From Cyanoderma ruficeps (lineage: Eukaryota; Chordata; Aves; Passeriformes; Timaliidae), in NCBI GenBank assembly GCA_008694505.1, contig VZDJ01000301.1:2891485-2955484 (forward strand): a stretch of DNA of 64,000 nucleotides. The letters run 5' to 3'. Of this stretch, positions 12,481-25,100 are shown piece by piece. Positions within the stretch are counted from its first letter, which is position 1; each line of letters begins with the position of its first letter. The notes under the pieces were generated by a model that saw only the letters and a program-made list of their open reading frames with translations, searched no databases and was not told where the DNA came from. Both the position numbers and the translations under genes were made by a program.

Positions 12481-15400
12481 CCCCGGGATCCGCGACATTC
12501 CCTGGCCGGGAATACCTGGGAGAAATGGGGGGCACGAGCCGTGGGCACCTGAGGTACGGGTTCCTATGGGCGGAGGAAAATGAAACCAAAGTGTTTTCAT
12601 GAAGATTGTGACAGAGAAACACAGAGAAATTGCTGGCCCTCATAGATTGGTTTCCTGACATAAAGGCAAAGATCACATTTCAGATAGTTTATCACCACAG
12701 TCTTCCAAGGGCTGAACAAAGGAGATAGGTTAATTCCAATATTCCGATAGCTACTGCTGAGCGGTGAAATAGGAGTGCCTTAAAAATGCTGCTTAGCTCA
12801 GGAACAAAGGACAGAAATGCAGAATAAGGGCCCCACGAGGCCATTCTTCAGCACACCAAGGTTTTGGGTTTCAGGGCACACTGAAGGAGGCTGTTGTCTT
12901 TTTCATGTTTGAGCCTTTCATATCAGTGTTTCTAAAGGAGTTCAGATGCGGTCAATAAAGAAGCTGCTAAGCCACTGTGGAAGGACGAGGTGGTTACCAA
13001 AAAATCTGGTTTTCACACTTGCCTGTGATGATGTGTTTGAGTCTAAGGTCACCTGGCCCTTGGGTAGAGAGGTCATCTGAACAAGAGAGAGGGCCACAGA
13101 AAACATGGGCCTGGCTGTTTTTTATCAGACATGAATGCAGAAATCCTCCTCTCAAGCCAACCTCAGCAGATGGAAATGCTCTCAGGTAACTGCAGCAGTG
13201 TCCACCCCCTGACATTCGGAAATAGGTTCTCTGCCCCTTGGTCATGCCCGTGGTACACACACAAGGCTTCTCCTCTGCATACTGGAAATTTAATCAACAA
13301 ACAAGACTTTTCACATTGGAGTTTTGACCCTTTCGGGAGCAGAGGAAACATTGCTGGCAGTAAGAATAACCCTCTTGTCCGCGGCTCATGTGAGGGAGCT
13401 GCAGCTGCGCGGCTGCGAGTGAGCGACACAGGAGAGCTCTGTTGGGGGAGGGAAAGGGGAAAAAAAGGCCTCTGTGTCAGGAACAGTGAGGCTCTGATCT
13501 GTGTGATTTCACCCCTGCATTCTTTAGGAAACAGCGATCACACAACTGCATAAATTCCATTAGAGGACCGGTTCTAGAAAGCAGGATAAATATTGAGCTC
13601 TAACTGTAAATACAGGAGGTCCAGCCTGCAACAGTTAATTAGCTAAATACCTATATATTTATGAAGCTATTAGAAGAAGGAAAGAGATAGATATTATCTT
13701 GATTTCTCTGATACCTGACATGCTTTCCCTGCCGCACTGCAAGGTTGGAAAGGGGCAAATTAATACACTATGCAATTGATGATTTTTTTTCTGTTAACCC
13801 GAAACTCTTTGGAATGAAAGCAGCAGAGAACTTTCCCTGTTGCCTCTTGGCAATCCTGCTGGATTAAACTGTTCCTAAAGACAAAACACACATTCTAAAT
13901 AGACAGAATGTCTTGAAGATATTTTAGGACAAAATTATACTTGCCTTGTTGTCAACCTATTTTTCAGTCCACTTTAACATAGCTGCTTCATTTTTTTCCT
14001 TGAAAAGGATGAAAGAAGACAGAGAGGTTGAGTCCAGTTGCTATAGAAATTTAAAAGGGATTTGTGTGCAGTTAAATAACCAGCTCATTTCCATGTGAAT
14101 GAAGATGATAGTTTAGAATAGTGTTTGATATTTTCATGGTTGTTTGCCAGTTTTGGGGTTTCATCAATCCCATGTTTGCTTTTATCTCCAGCTCCCGGTG
14201 GTTCAAGGACAGGGAAAGGAGTAAAAGTAATCAAGCAGCAGTGACTGGGCCAAATGTGTGTGTTTGTTTCTGCAAATTCTGACACATGGAAGCTGTTCAC
14301 AAGGGAGCTTTTCCAATTCTCCAAATCCTGATAGCAGGATTAGGAAGGCACAAGCAATACTCAGCTGACAGTGATCAGAGCTGTATGAAAGGAACAGCAC
14401 AGAGTGTCTTTTTGCTTACGGGAGATTTTGGAGTGGGTATTTGGGGTTATGGACCTCTCTCATTACTTCAGGCACTCACAGAGGTAGAGCACAGCTCCAA
14501 ATTTCCAACCTGGCTACCACAGTACACAAGATGCTGCATCTCAGTAAATGTGATTTTGGAAAAGGGTCTAATGTTCTGCAAACTCCAGTAATGCCTTTCC
14601 ATTTTTAGAGAAAGACTTGTCTCTAGTATATTAGAACACCTTCCTTGTTGGACACAGAGCATATTATGTTCAACATAATCATAATTCTCTGGACAAGAAA
14701 TCAGAGGTCTGAGACTTGAGTTTTCCAGTGCAGAAGGTACATGCAGGAAGAGGACTAAAGGGAATGTTCACACAGGCTCAATCCTTTATTGCAACTAGTT
14801 AGTATCCCTCTGTATAGAGTGAAAAATCACCTCCAGAATATGGAATAGCTTTTCTCTACACTCCTTTATCTTTAAAAGGCTCTCCTGTCCAGGTAAGACA
14901 TGCTAACAGGTGCCTAAATTACTACTGTTATTAATGGAAAAAAACAGGATGAATGGACAATATCAATTAAAAAATTCTTTTAAAGTTGATGTGGAATATA
15001 CAGCAGCAGTTGAGGTAATTTTTGAGAAACAGTGTGCAATTTCTATTTTAAAAGAATATTGAAACATCATGCTCCACCCAAGCTAAATCAATCCACAACT
15101 TTGTGGAAGGCACCTTGCAGCAACAGACCAATCTGGGGTTTTTTTTAAGAATTAAAAAGTACTTACATGAGAAAGAGGTAAGTAGTTTATATGTGAGTAA
15201 GTAGTTTAACTTTCACAAACAAAGCAGTAGTTTCCAGAGCTGAAAGATTTAAGTAGACAAATCCAAACTAGATATTAGGCATGCATTGCAGGAATGCATG
15301 TAATCAACAGCTAAACCAGTTCACTTGGGACATCAACAAAAGCAGTGTCAAACTGTGTCCTCACAACTGACAATGATTCTGTGTCTCAGAGAACAGTGGC

Positions 15401-18045
15401 TTGATAAATCTCACACAGTATGGTTTCCCTTATACATCAAGTCTGATATTGTGGTCAAAGTGGCTTTCAGCTTTTATCAATCTGTAGTAAAAAGTGTGAA
15501 AAGAAGCGTGACATGATTTTAGTGTGTTGACTGTACTGTGTTGCTCTGTCTTTGGACAAACAGGGAGACCAGACTGTAGAAGTGCATCTGACCTAAGTGA
15601 ATTGTGCAGCACATGAGCTTAGATGTACAGTAGGTCCTGTGTTATCCAAAAAAGGCAATGGCCAAGGTCACTGCAGTGCAAGTTTTGTTTGAAGCAGAAT
15701 GTTTGGGATAGAATTGATAGAATTGTTCTTGGTCGATGAAGTTCGTGGTTAAAATGTTGCAATGTAACATGACACCAAAATTCCTGATACAAGCTTAACA
15801 GAGTATACTGTAGCTAACAAGAATTATATTGAATGTATCAACCAATACAGCTATGAAATGCTAAAAAAATTAAGTCAAATATTCCATTTTACTAAACAGT
15901 TTGGCTCCTCAGAGCTTTCCCACAAGTGATATTTCTAGATCCTCTGTTGCCCTGCTCAAAGCTGCAATGAAATAACCCAGTCTCTTGGCATCTGTTTGAA
16001 TAAAAACGATTTGATGTCTAATCTGACTTTAACAGATCAGAAATAAATGTACCAAAGATAAGGCAAACAGTTTCTATTTAATCACAGTCTAATTTCCCTG
16101 TCAATGTGAAGTCTACTACAAATCAAGACAGCAAGTAGCCTGAAGCACCAATTTATTTTCTGTCAGCAAAAGGAAGGCTTATCTCCACAAACTTGCTGCC
16201 AATTTTTTGTCTCTACAAAATAAATAATGCACTCCTCACTCACAGGAGAAACAGAAGTACCGGAGGAGGATGCATGGAATACTTTCAAAAAATCTTGCTC
16301 TGCTGTGTTTCAGAAAACAAGTCCTAGGTAAAAAGTCATTTGATGGGATCTCACAGAGATGAGAGCAGAAACACTAACTTACATCTTGTGTTCTTTAACC
16401 AGGACACAGTCTGTTCAGTTCAGCCAGCATTTCCTTGCTCTGATGGGTGTCTATGCAAACATGATATATTTCAGTCAGTTCTAGTACCAATAAATAATAT
16501 TTATTTTTGATTGATTGATTGCTTTTGCCAACTCTCCAGCACCTTCCTCTGCAGCTTTGAAAGAGCTTCCAAACTCCCTCTATGCTGCACCCCAGAAAAG
16601 GACAGAACAATGTTCCAAGTTAGCTCTTCCACACAGCTAGAGCAGGGACGCCAAAAAACTGCCCAAAAGACTGAACTTGTCACAAAGCTTAGTTTAATTT
16701 GACAATCATCATAAGGCATCCATGTAAATGAAAAATTCCCACCAGGGTCACAAACATTCTCCCACTAAATAAAATGTGTTAAAACAGAGGCCCGTGATTC
16801 CAAAAAATGCTAGTGGTTCCTGGTCTCGACCAGGCTGCCGCTGCTGGCAGTGGGGTACAGGAGACACAGCACCAACAGCGGCAACTCCGGAAGTGTAAAG
16901 TCAGCTTGTACAAATCTCTTTCAATAGAACAACAAATGAAAAGGAAAGAGATTTGTGTAGAAAACATCATTCTCCATCCTTTCTGGGAAAACAAAACAGA
17001 ATTTAAAAGATAATCCCATTCAAGGAGGAAAGAGCAGAGCTTGGAGTTCTGAAGCCCAAAAATGCTGATGGCCCATTTTTAAAACTAATGAAGCACTACA
17101 GAGGCCTGAGTTTATTATTGCTTTATCCCAGTTCAGCCCAGGCTAAGGCTATGGTGAAGTCCAAATTCATTTAAAGCCAGAAAATGCAGATCCAGTAACA
17201 GCACCTAAGTCCCCATCCACACATGGGTGTAAACAGATACTTTTGGTGAAGAAAAAAAAACCCTCCCGAATTTCCTCCTCTTCCTGTCTATGCAGATCCC
17301 CATAGCAGAGCTAAAATTTACCCTGAAGTATAAAATAATTTCTCTCACACATCTCTGTTAGCTGAGTCTTTTCCAAATGTTTTGCCTTTTGTTGATACTA
17401 TCCTGGTGATGCATCAGCTCAGAGATGGCTTGTAGGAGCTCACAGAGAGCACTTGGGTACCCACATGTTAAAAAGTTTGTGGCACAGAGTCTAAGAATCA
17501 TCACCTGTACTCTGCAATACCTCAGGACACTTCACCCTCAGCTTCCTGAGACCAAACAGCACACAGGGAAGACAGTGTCTCCCATGCTGCATGGCTAGCC
17601 AGTGACCCAGAGAAACAGCACGCCAGGGAAATGAAATGGCACCTTACTCCCACCATAAGTCAGAAAACAGACTTGGTTAAAGCGGGACTTAAAAGTTTCA
17701 CATCAAGAAAGATGGTGCTTCCCTCAGACTATTGTATGACAGGGCAACTGTTATTCAGGCAAACATTATTCAAGGCGGTAAAATCTTAGCATGGATATTT
17801 TCATGGCTGACTTACAGGCCAAAATATGCTGAGGATTTTAAAAAATTACAGGTATTGTTAATTCCTTCAAAAGGAAAGAATAGGAGACACACAGAGTGCA
17901 TCTGATGCATGTGCCACACACCAGCAAAGGTTGCAGTAGACTTGTCAAGACAGTTAAAAAGATTTAGGCATCCAGCTAGTACCAGAATTGATGGCATTTG
18001 GGAATCTAATTTTAACTTTTTTGAAAATTCAAGCCTACACATTTC
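12480..18045. other. Intergenic region between CAPN10 promoter and RNPEPL1 3' end
   Basis: About 5.5 kb with no supported gene. Open frames here (the longest is 140 codons, 13131-13553 on the plus strand) show no recognisable domain or splice structure. There is an A/T-rich stretch near 13600-16250, and a short perfect inverted repeat at 15280-15300 (8-nt arms, 5-nt loop). I saw no CR1 or LTR copy. Part of the right end may belong to the RNPEPL1 3' UTR if a more distal polyadenylation site is used. Confidence 0.6.
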
Positions 18046-18051
18046 TTTATT
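18046..18051 (-). terminator. Candidate RNPEPL1 polyadenylation signal
   Basis: TTTATT on the plus strand gives AATAAA on the minus strand about 800 nt past the RNPEPL1 stop codon. A variant ATTAAA lies at 18151-18156. Further AATAAA hexamers occur beyond (for example near 17110), so the choice of site is uncertain. Confidence 0.35.
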
Positions 18052-18451
18052 GCTTGTCCCATCGAGTGCAAAGGGAAAACCGAGGGTAGGGTTAACTACA
18101 GCAGGATTTCAAATCCATCATAATGTTTCCCTGTTCTTTTTTATATCTCTTTTAATATATATAAAGAGCATTATTATTATTATAATTATTTAGCCACCTA
18201 TGGGCAGGGGGGGAACCAGAGCTATTTAAAATTAGTTTCTCATTTAAGAATTAGTCCCCTTCCTCCCAAATCACAATACCTCTGTTACAGGAAAGAGCAT
18301 AACATGAAAACATGTTTGCTGCCACTAACAATTCCTGAGTCTCTCCTTTGCAGAACTTTAGCCCAAATATTAGGACAATGACAGCTTGACACATACACAC
18401 TCCCCAGCAACATACACACAGCAAGTAGAACATGCCTCAGTGGCCTCAGAC

Positions 18452-18523
18452 AAAAAAAAAAAAANAAAAAAAAAAAAAAAAAAGAAAAAGAGGAAAAAAA
18501 AGAAGAAAAAGATGAAAAAGAAC
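18452..18523. repeat. Poly-A / GAA-rich low-complexity tract with one ambiguous base
   Basis: About 30 consecutive A (with a single N at 18465) run into a purine-only AAAGAAGAAAAAGATG-like stretch. The N and the homopolymer suggest that the true length is unresolved in the assembly. It lies in the presumed RNPEPL1 3' UTR, where it reads as a T-rich tract. Confidence 0.8.
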
Positions 18524-18851
18524 ACCCTCCCACCAAACAACAAATCCAGAGAAACCATCCAGAAGAGCCTCAGGAAAGGGAACTATCCACTTTCCATGGA
18601 GAAGCAACAGCCCAGGAGTCCCTTCCCAGTAAAAACTGAATCAAAAGATTAATCACACAGCTGGCGGAGATCTCTGAAACCTGGCAGTATCACACTGGAT
18701 ACTTGAAGGCACATTTGCTTTGTGTTTTGGGAGAGAAATCCAGTTACAACACACTGCAGCTGCAAGGCTGAGGGAAAGGAGGCAACGCTTGGTATCTTTC
18801 CTCTGTTCCTGTCCCCATTTTCAAGCTTCGTGGCTGGCATGAACTGGTGAT

Positions 18852-19124
18852 CTAAGCAGACACGTTGACATCCCTGAGTGAAATGGCACCATTTGTGGCC
18901 TCTGAGACTTTGTCCTCAAGCACCATTGCTGGTGTGTCTGTAGTGACTGCTGTAGTGTCTATGGCAGGAAGTGGATTCAAGCCCTGGGATAAGATCTGTT
19001 GGATCGTTTTCCGCAAATTGGGATGCAGCTGGTTTTGGGTCTGGTAAAAAATTTCTAAGGCAAAAGACTTGAGGGTGCCAGTGCAAAGGTCCTCGTAAAG
19101 TGGAATTGTGTACATCCGAGACAT
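18852..19124 (-). CDS. RNPEPL1: RNPEPL1 terminal coding exon
   Basis: This 273-nt exon (90 codons plus TAG at 18852-18854) begins [13 protein letters not shown], the end of the C-terminal helical domain. It passes through a Thr/Ala-rich variable stretch and ends with the conserved tail [10 protein letters not shown]. The acceptor is tttttttgtag before 19124. Confidence 0.94.
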   Translation of the reverse strand: MSRMYTIPLYEDLCTGTLKSFALEIFYQTQNQLHPNLRKTIQQILSQGLNPLPAIDTTAVTTDTPAMVLEDKVSEATNGAISLRDVNVSA

Positions 19125-22100
19125 CTACAAAAAAAGAAAACAAGATAAAAACACTTCAGCACAAGTCAAGAAGTTCAGCTCTTCTACAGCTACACTCCAA
19201 CAGCCCTGAGTAACTTCAGACTCGAGACAAGCAACACATTTCTTCAAAAGACTGAGTCTATTCTAAGTCAGATGCAAGGACTTTTATGAATGGTAATAAA
19301 AAAAAAAATCTGCTCTCTGAGACTGAGCTACTTCCACAAATAACAGATCTATTTTTTAAAGGCCAAATAGAAGAGGCCACACTGAACACATGCATTAACC
19401 TTTTGCTCAAGCGCAATAACAACTACTGAAAAGAACTCAATGAGCCCTAGCCTTGCTTGAAGTGCAAATATTCAAATAATCACATGATTTAGTAGTGCAA
19501 AAACTTGTGGTCTGGAAAAGCCAGGGCTGCTACAAAGCAATACATAAAATGCATGGGGCAGAGCTGAGACAAGGGTATTGAGTCAGACTAGAAAAGCAGA
19601 GATTATCTGTCGGCATTTGAAATTACATCTGCCCATTCCTCCCCACCGCTAGCAGGTGAGCCATGCTCAGCCCCTTCGCAACACACCTGGGCTACACTTG
19701 GCCAGGAAGCAGAAGTTCCAAGGTCTTTCACGTCGCATGTCTCATGCACATGTCTCATGCACTGAGAGGTGCAGTGATTTTAATCCAGCAGTTAGTACCT
19801 GGTTTTCCAAGAAGCGACGGACTTTGTAAAGGTCTGGATAATAGTCATTTCGGACTACAATCTGCAACCAGCGGATACGGATTTCTGCATTCATGGAGTC
19901 CAGCTGAGAGGAGTAACATTCCGAGAGCTTTTTTATCACCTCTGAAGAGAGCACACACATAGAGAAAGAACTATGACCTATTTTGTCAGTTCTGAGGGTC
20001 ATCAGATAATAACAATTCATAAAATCACAGAATCATAGAATCCATTGGACTGAAAAAGACTTTTGAAGATCACTTATTTCAACCCCTCTGCCATGGCCTG
20101 GGACGTCAACCTGAGTTTACGTGAACTATAATGTCAACCAGAGGCAGGGATCTTTAGAATTCAATCAATTATTCCAGGGGTAATTTTCTACTACCCTGGT
20201 AAGAGTACTCACCATGTGGCAGTGGTGATCCATCCAGCAATCTGTCCAGGAAAAGCACAGTTTGGAACGTTCTCCATTTAGTGAGGTCAACACTGCTGGC
20301 AGCAGCAACAGAGTCCAGAGGCTCTGTGGTCCAGAGTTTGAAGAGTGTCTCCACTGGTCTGGTCAGACTGGATCCCTGAGATAAGTCTGGCTCAGCTAAC
20401 GGAGGTCCTGTAGCATTGAGCCAACGTTCAAACTCCAGTCCTGGAATGAGGAGCACCAAAAATGTGGAGCAAAGATCTCTGCAGGTGTCTTGGCTGCCTA
20501 AAAGTTCAGGACTGTTTCTAGCATAGTTAAGAGAGGTCCTAACAACAGCAGCCAATAGTTATAGCAACACAACAGTCTTAGCAGTCTCATTGGGATAGCC
20601 TATGGAACACCTGGAAGAGAGCCAGCAACACCTCTCCAAACCTCCCTGTGAGCTTTCTAGAGCTCAACAGTACAGAAATGTATGTGCTTTTAAGGCAGCC
20701 AGGCTGACAAGTCCCTATGTTCAAATTATGCTCTAATATTTGTGTGCCTGCATTTCTCTCTCAGAATTTTCAGGAAGACTGACAAATATGGAGAAAACCC
20801 ACTTTATTAAAAAAAAAGGAGGTGAGAGGGCTGATTAAACTCCTCCTACCCACCAGTAAACCCAAGCAATTTACATTTTATTTATGCAACTAATAACAAA
20901 AAAAAAAGTTTCTTCACAAGCACCAGAGCCTGCTTCTGCTTTCCAGCAGAGATCTTTCTCTTGACCTTTACCACCTCTGTACTTTCCTAACCTTGGCAAT
21001 ACTTCCTGTACCACACCATCTACACTAGAACTCCTATCTTCTGCATCCCCTGAATATTAGCCAGGCAAAACTTAGCAAACTCTGTGGTTAACTCATTACC
21101 CTACCAGTGGGCCAAATAAAACACAGAACTGCTAAGCTCATGCTGCAGCTTCTCCCACAGTAAACTCTCTCATCTACACCTCTCCACAAAGCCTGCAGGT
21201 GCCCAGTATCCTTAAGAGCTGTGCTCTGCCAGTCTGGTTTAAACTGACCAATGGGCTCAATAGCTGCTCACAGGGATGGACACATGGCAGGATGGCATGA
21301 GTCTCATTTCTTTAAGAAAGTGAGATAATAAGCACTTGGTAGGCCACAGACTTCCACAAATCCATCAACAGCTATAAATAGGGGATATAAGGGAAAGTGA
21401 AACATTCTGGAAGAGATTTTATATGTATGGGTAGGATCTTGGGGAAGTTACAGTTCTCAAAGCATGTTTTCTGTAAAATAGATGAAATTTCAAAATGTGT
21501 TCACCTTTTCTCTGCATTTAAGCATGCGCAAATCTCTCAAGCACTGATCATTCTGTCTGCAGAGTGAAAGGTGAGTTAATGAGAAAGTTAACCAAGGGAC
21601 ACTCAGCTAATTAATGCCAAAATTGTCAGTAATTTCAGAGGTTCTCATTCCCCATCATAGAGGCAGTAACCACAAATTCTGTCAAGAACACCTGGTTGTT
21701 GCCAAACTATTTTGTTTGCCTTAGCATTTCCCTGTGCATCCTCCAAGCCAAGCACAAAATTTATCATCCAAGTTTTCTACAGTATTTGCAGTTAACTTAG
21801 TAATTCTCCTACCTGCTTTGCTCTCAACACATTGCTCTTTCAGCTCTGGAAAAAAATTCAGGAAGGAATCCAGAAGATCTTGAGCCACAACGCTGGTAAA
21901 TTTATACTTCTCAATGTAGGCCTAAAATAGTAAAACAGGCAAATTATGATTAGGAATAAGACAGCTTCCTTTTGATGTAGAACCACTGCGTGCCACAACA
22001 ATAACAACAACAAAATACAAACGTAAGAGTAGGAACAATTATTTGAAGGTTTTAAAAAAATGAAGAACAATATTCTTCCTCCTCACCCAGTTACATAAAA

Positions 22101-25100
22101 AAGCACCATAACAAGAAAATAAATGAGTAGTTACAAATACATTGACAGCTGAGTATCATTTCATTTTCCTTTTCCAAAACAAGGCAGTAGCTGACAATTT
22201 TCTATAGGTTTTGCAAATGTGCTTCCAGGCACTGACCTGCACCAATACAGTAATCTATACCCTTTGTCACCCTGGTTAAAAAACCCAAAGTTAACACTTC
22301 CTAGTAGTGAATCAAGTCACATCTTTCCAATCACAGGCAATCTGTGCTGGAACAGCTTTCTAATTACTTGAAGCACAGAACAAGAGATAACAAAAATACT
22401 ACTCTGTAACTAGCACCTCATAAGCTCAGAATCTCAGAAATCTTGTAGAAAGAATCATGTAGGTTGACAGACAGGCCCACAACATTCCTCCATCTCTGAC
22501 ACACTTGTATTCCACTTCACCTTAACTATTATCCCCAGTGAAAGAATCTGAGGGAAAAAGACAAACAACAAACAACAAAAAATCAGTTCTAAATCTCAAG
22601 ACAACACAATTTACACTCACTCTTAGGAAGGAGTCAAAGTGTCTGGGGTCGCCACAGAGCTGGGACAAGTAGTAAACAAAGCAGTAGCCTTTCTCATAGG
22701 TGAAGAGGTTCATTAAATTACTGGGATTTACACCTGAAAGGAGAAGACAACATGATAAGAAACTAATGAGGAGAGTGATTTCCAACCCTTCTGAATTATA
22801 CAGACCCCTTAGAGATCACCACGGTGAGACACAGTGACTTAAAAAAACCTAAGCTGGTTGTCAGTACATTTAAGTTACTGCAACCAATTAAATAGATGCA
22901 GTCCAAAGATACAGCCTGAAAAATATTTTTTTTTAAATCAATCATTGTAAGGTAAGTAGTAATTCCTAATGAAAGAAGTCACTTCAAACTAGAGGTCACT
23001 GAAAACAGATCCAGAACTTTAAAATAAATCTTTTTTTCTTTTTCCAGTGCCAGGTTCTGGGAATCACCATACCACAAATTTCCAAAGATATCAATATGAG
23101 GTATTCACCACTTGCTCCTTTTTTGAGGCTTCCAACACATGCTTTTCCATTCCATTTGACTCCAATATCATCTCCACTTGCATTTTAGGTTGTTTTAAAT
23201 ATCATCTAGATAGAAGACTGCTTCACCCACCCAATTGTGACCACAGAACTAAAGACCTATCAGTGAAGGAGAAGGTGAATCTGGAGTGCAGTCATGCATC
23301 TGGCTCAGGGAATAACCAAACAGTCTCTGCACAGCTCAACTTAGAGCAAGTATCTGTTTATCTGCATGCTAAATACATACATACATAGCTCTTACATGAA
23401 CACATAAAGAGAGGACAATTGAACAGTAGAGGATTTATCTTATGTTTCCAAATATTTCCATTTTAAAATACTTTATTTTACATATCCAGAATTTCAAACC
23501 CACATAGCTATCAAGGCAGTTTTTCACATTCTTTCTACTCAGTAAGTCTGTTCTTAAACAGAACAATATCTATAAAGATGAGTTATCTTGAAAAAACCTT
23601 GAAAGCAAAGCTTCCTTACTTATTTTTAGACTGGTTTACAAACCAGTATTTCTTTCTTTTCTTTTTTCTTTTTTTTTCATAAAGGATATGTAAATATTAG
23701 CCATTTTTTGTCGATATTCCATCACGGATATACAGAGGTGTATAATTTTGTGTAGAGCAGCCTCAGCCAAAAGCAATACCTGGCTCCAGTTTAACCTGAA
23801 GCTTGCTGACCGGGTTATCTTCTCCAAGGAGCTTCATCTGTCTGTGGAGAGCATCGAGGCGGAATGCAGTCTCCAAACATGTGAAGGCAGCTCCTACCCC
23901 AGAAAGTAACTTGTTAGTCGTGGGAAAATGATCAGTAAAACCTGATCTGTGCAGGACTGGCACAGGGACAAAGTAAAAGCTGCTGCAGGTGCTAAAAACA
24001 ACAGTGAGACAGAATTACAGTAATGGCAGAGAAACTTGAGTGCAGAACATCCTTGTAATTAGTAATGGAAGTCAGAGCCTAACCCAGTGTATTTTCTCAC
24101 TGCGATCATGCATCAGGCTGCATTGAAAAAGAAAACAGCATGAAAACTATGCTAAATTTTACATCCTTGACATCATCTCATCAGTTCTCGCAAGATAAGG
24201 AGAGCAGCACTGAAAAAAGTATTGTACGGGTAACTTTCAGGGAGCAATCAAGTGCTACAAAAACATACTGGTAGAACATACTCTTCTACTGGTAGAATAG
24301 TAGACACAATTCCATACTCAGTGCCATGGATATTACTAAGCAAATGTCACCTCGAGTGGAAAGAGAAAAGAACTGGATTTGGTTATTGTATTATAAATCC
24401 TGTGTATATTTTTTAAGCTTTATCTATCATCCTACCTGTGTTTTGCCCTAAGTATTTCACCTTCCTCTCATTAGGACTTTTTACAGTTGTGACTGGGTAA
24501 GCTACTCTGCCCTAATTGCAACGTAGAGCATTCCATGCTTTCAAACCAAACTAGCTGTATTACACTGCTAAGTCAAGAGATCTTTCCTATGCCCTTGCAG
24601 ACATTAGAAGCTGCAGAAAATGGATTTTCAAATTCAGAAGATCATTAAGATCCATAACTATTAACATTTAAGCCTTCTTTGCTTAGTTTATCACCTGAAG
24701 ATAGGGTTTGTTACAAAGATACCTCAGAGTCTCCATGTAACATCTGAATCCTAAATAACCAAATGTGAATTAAGAAGCAGGATATATCTGGAAAACAGGA
24801 GAACCTGTATGAGCAGAGAAAGAACTGGACATGCTTCCCAGAGGAAAGCAAGAACTAGGACAACTAGTGTTAAGGGCAATTACTTCGAGCAACAGAGAGG
24901 ATAATTAAGCAAGATCCAAGAGGAGATGTAGTCAGTGGACTGGAATTTCCCTGAACAATATCAATGCAAAGATGCCCGTTTACTACCAATAGAAGATACT
25001 CCAAAGTATGTCAGAAATGGTGAGGTTTAGATCAGAGGTTTGTCTTGGAAACAAAATAGAATGGAGAAAGAGCTTACTAAAGAATTGCACAGAGAAAGAC

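Noticed and set aside
13131..13553. 140-codon plus-strand open frame downstream of the CAPN10 promoter
   Set aside because: No recognisable domain, no splice partners and no obvious promoter; length is within chance for a 64-kb window.
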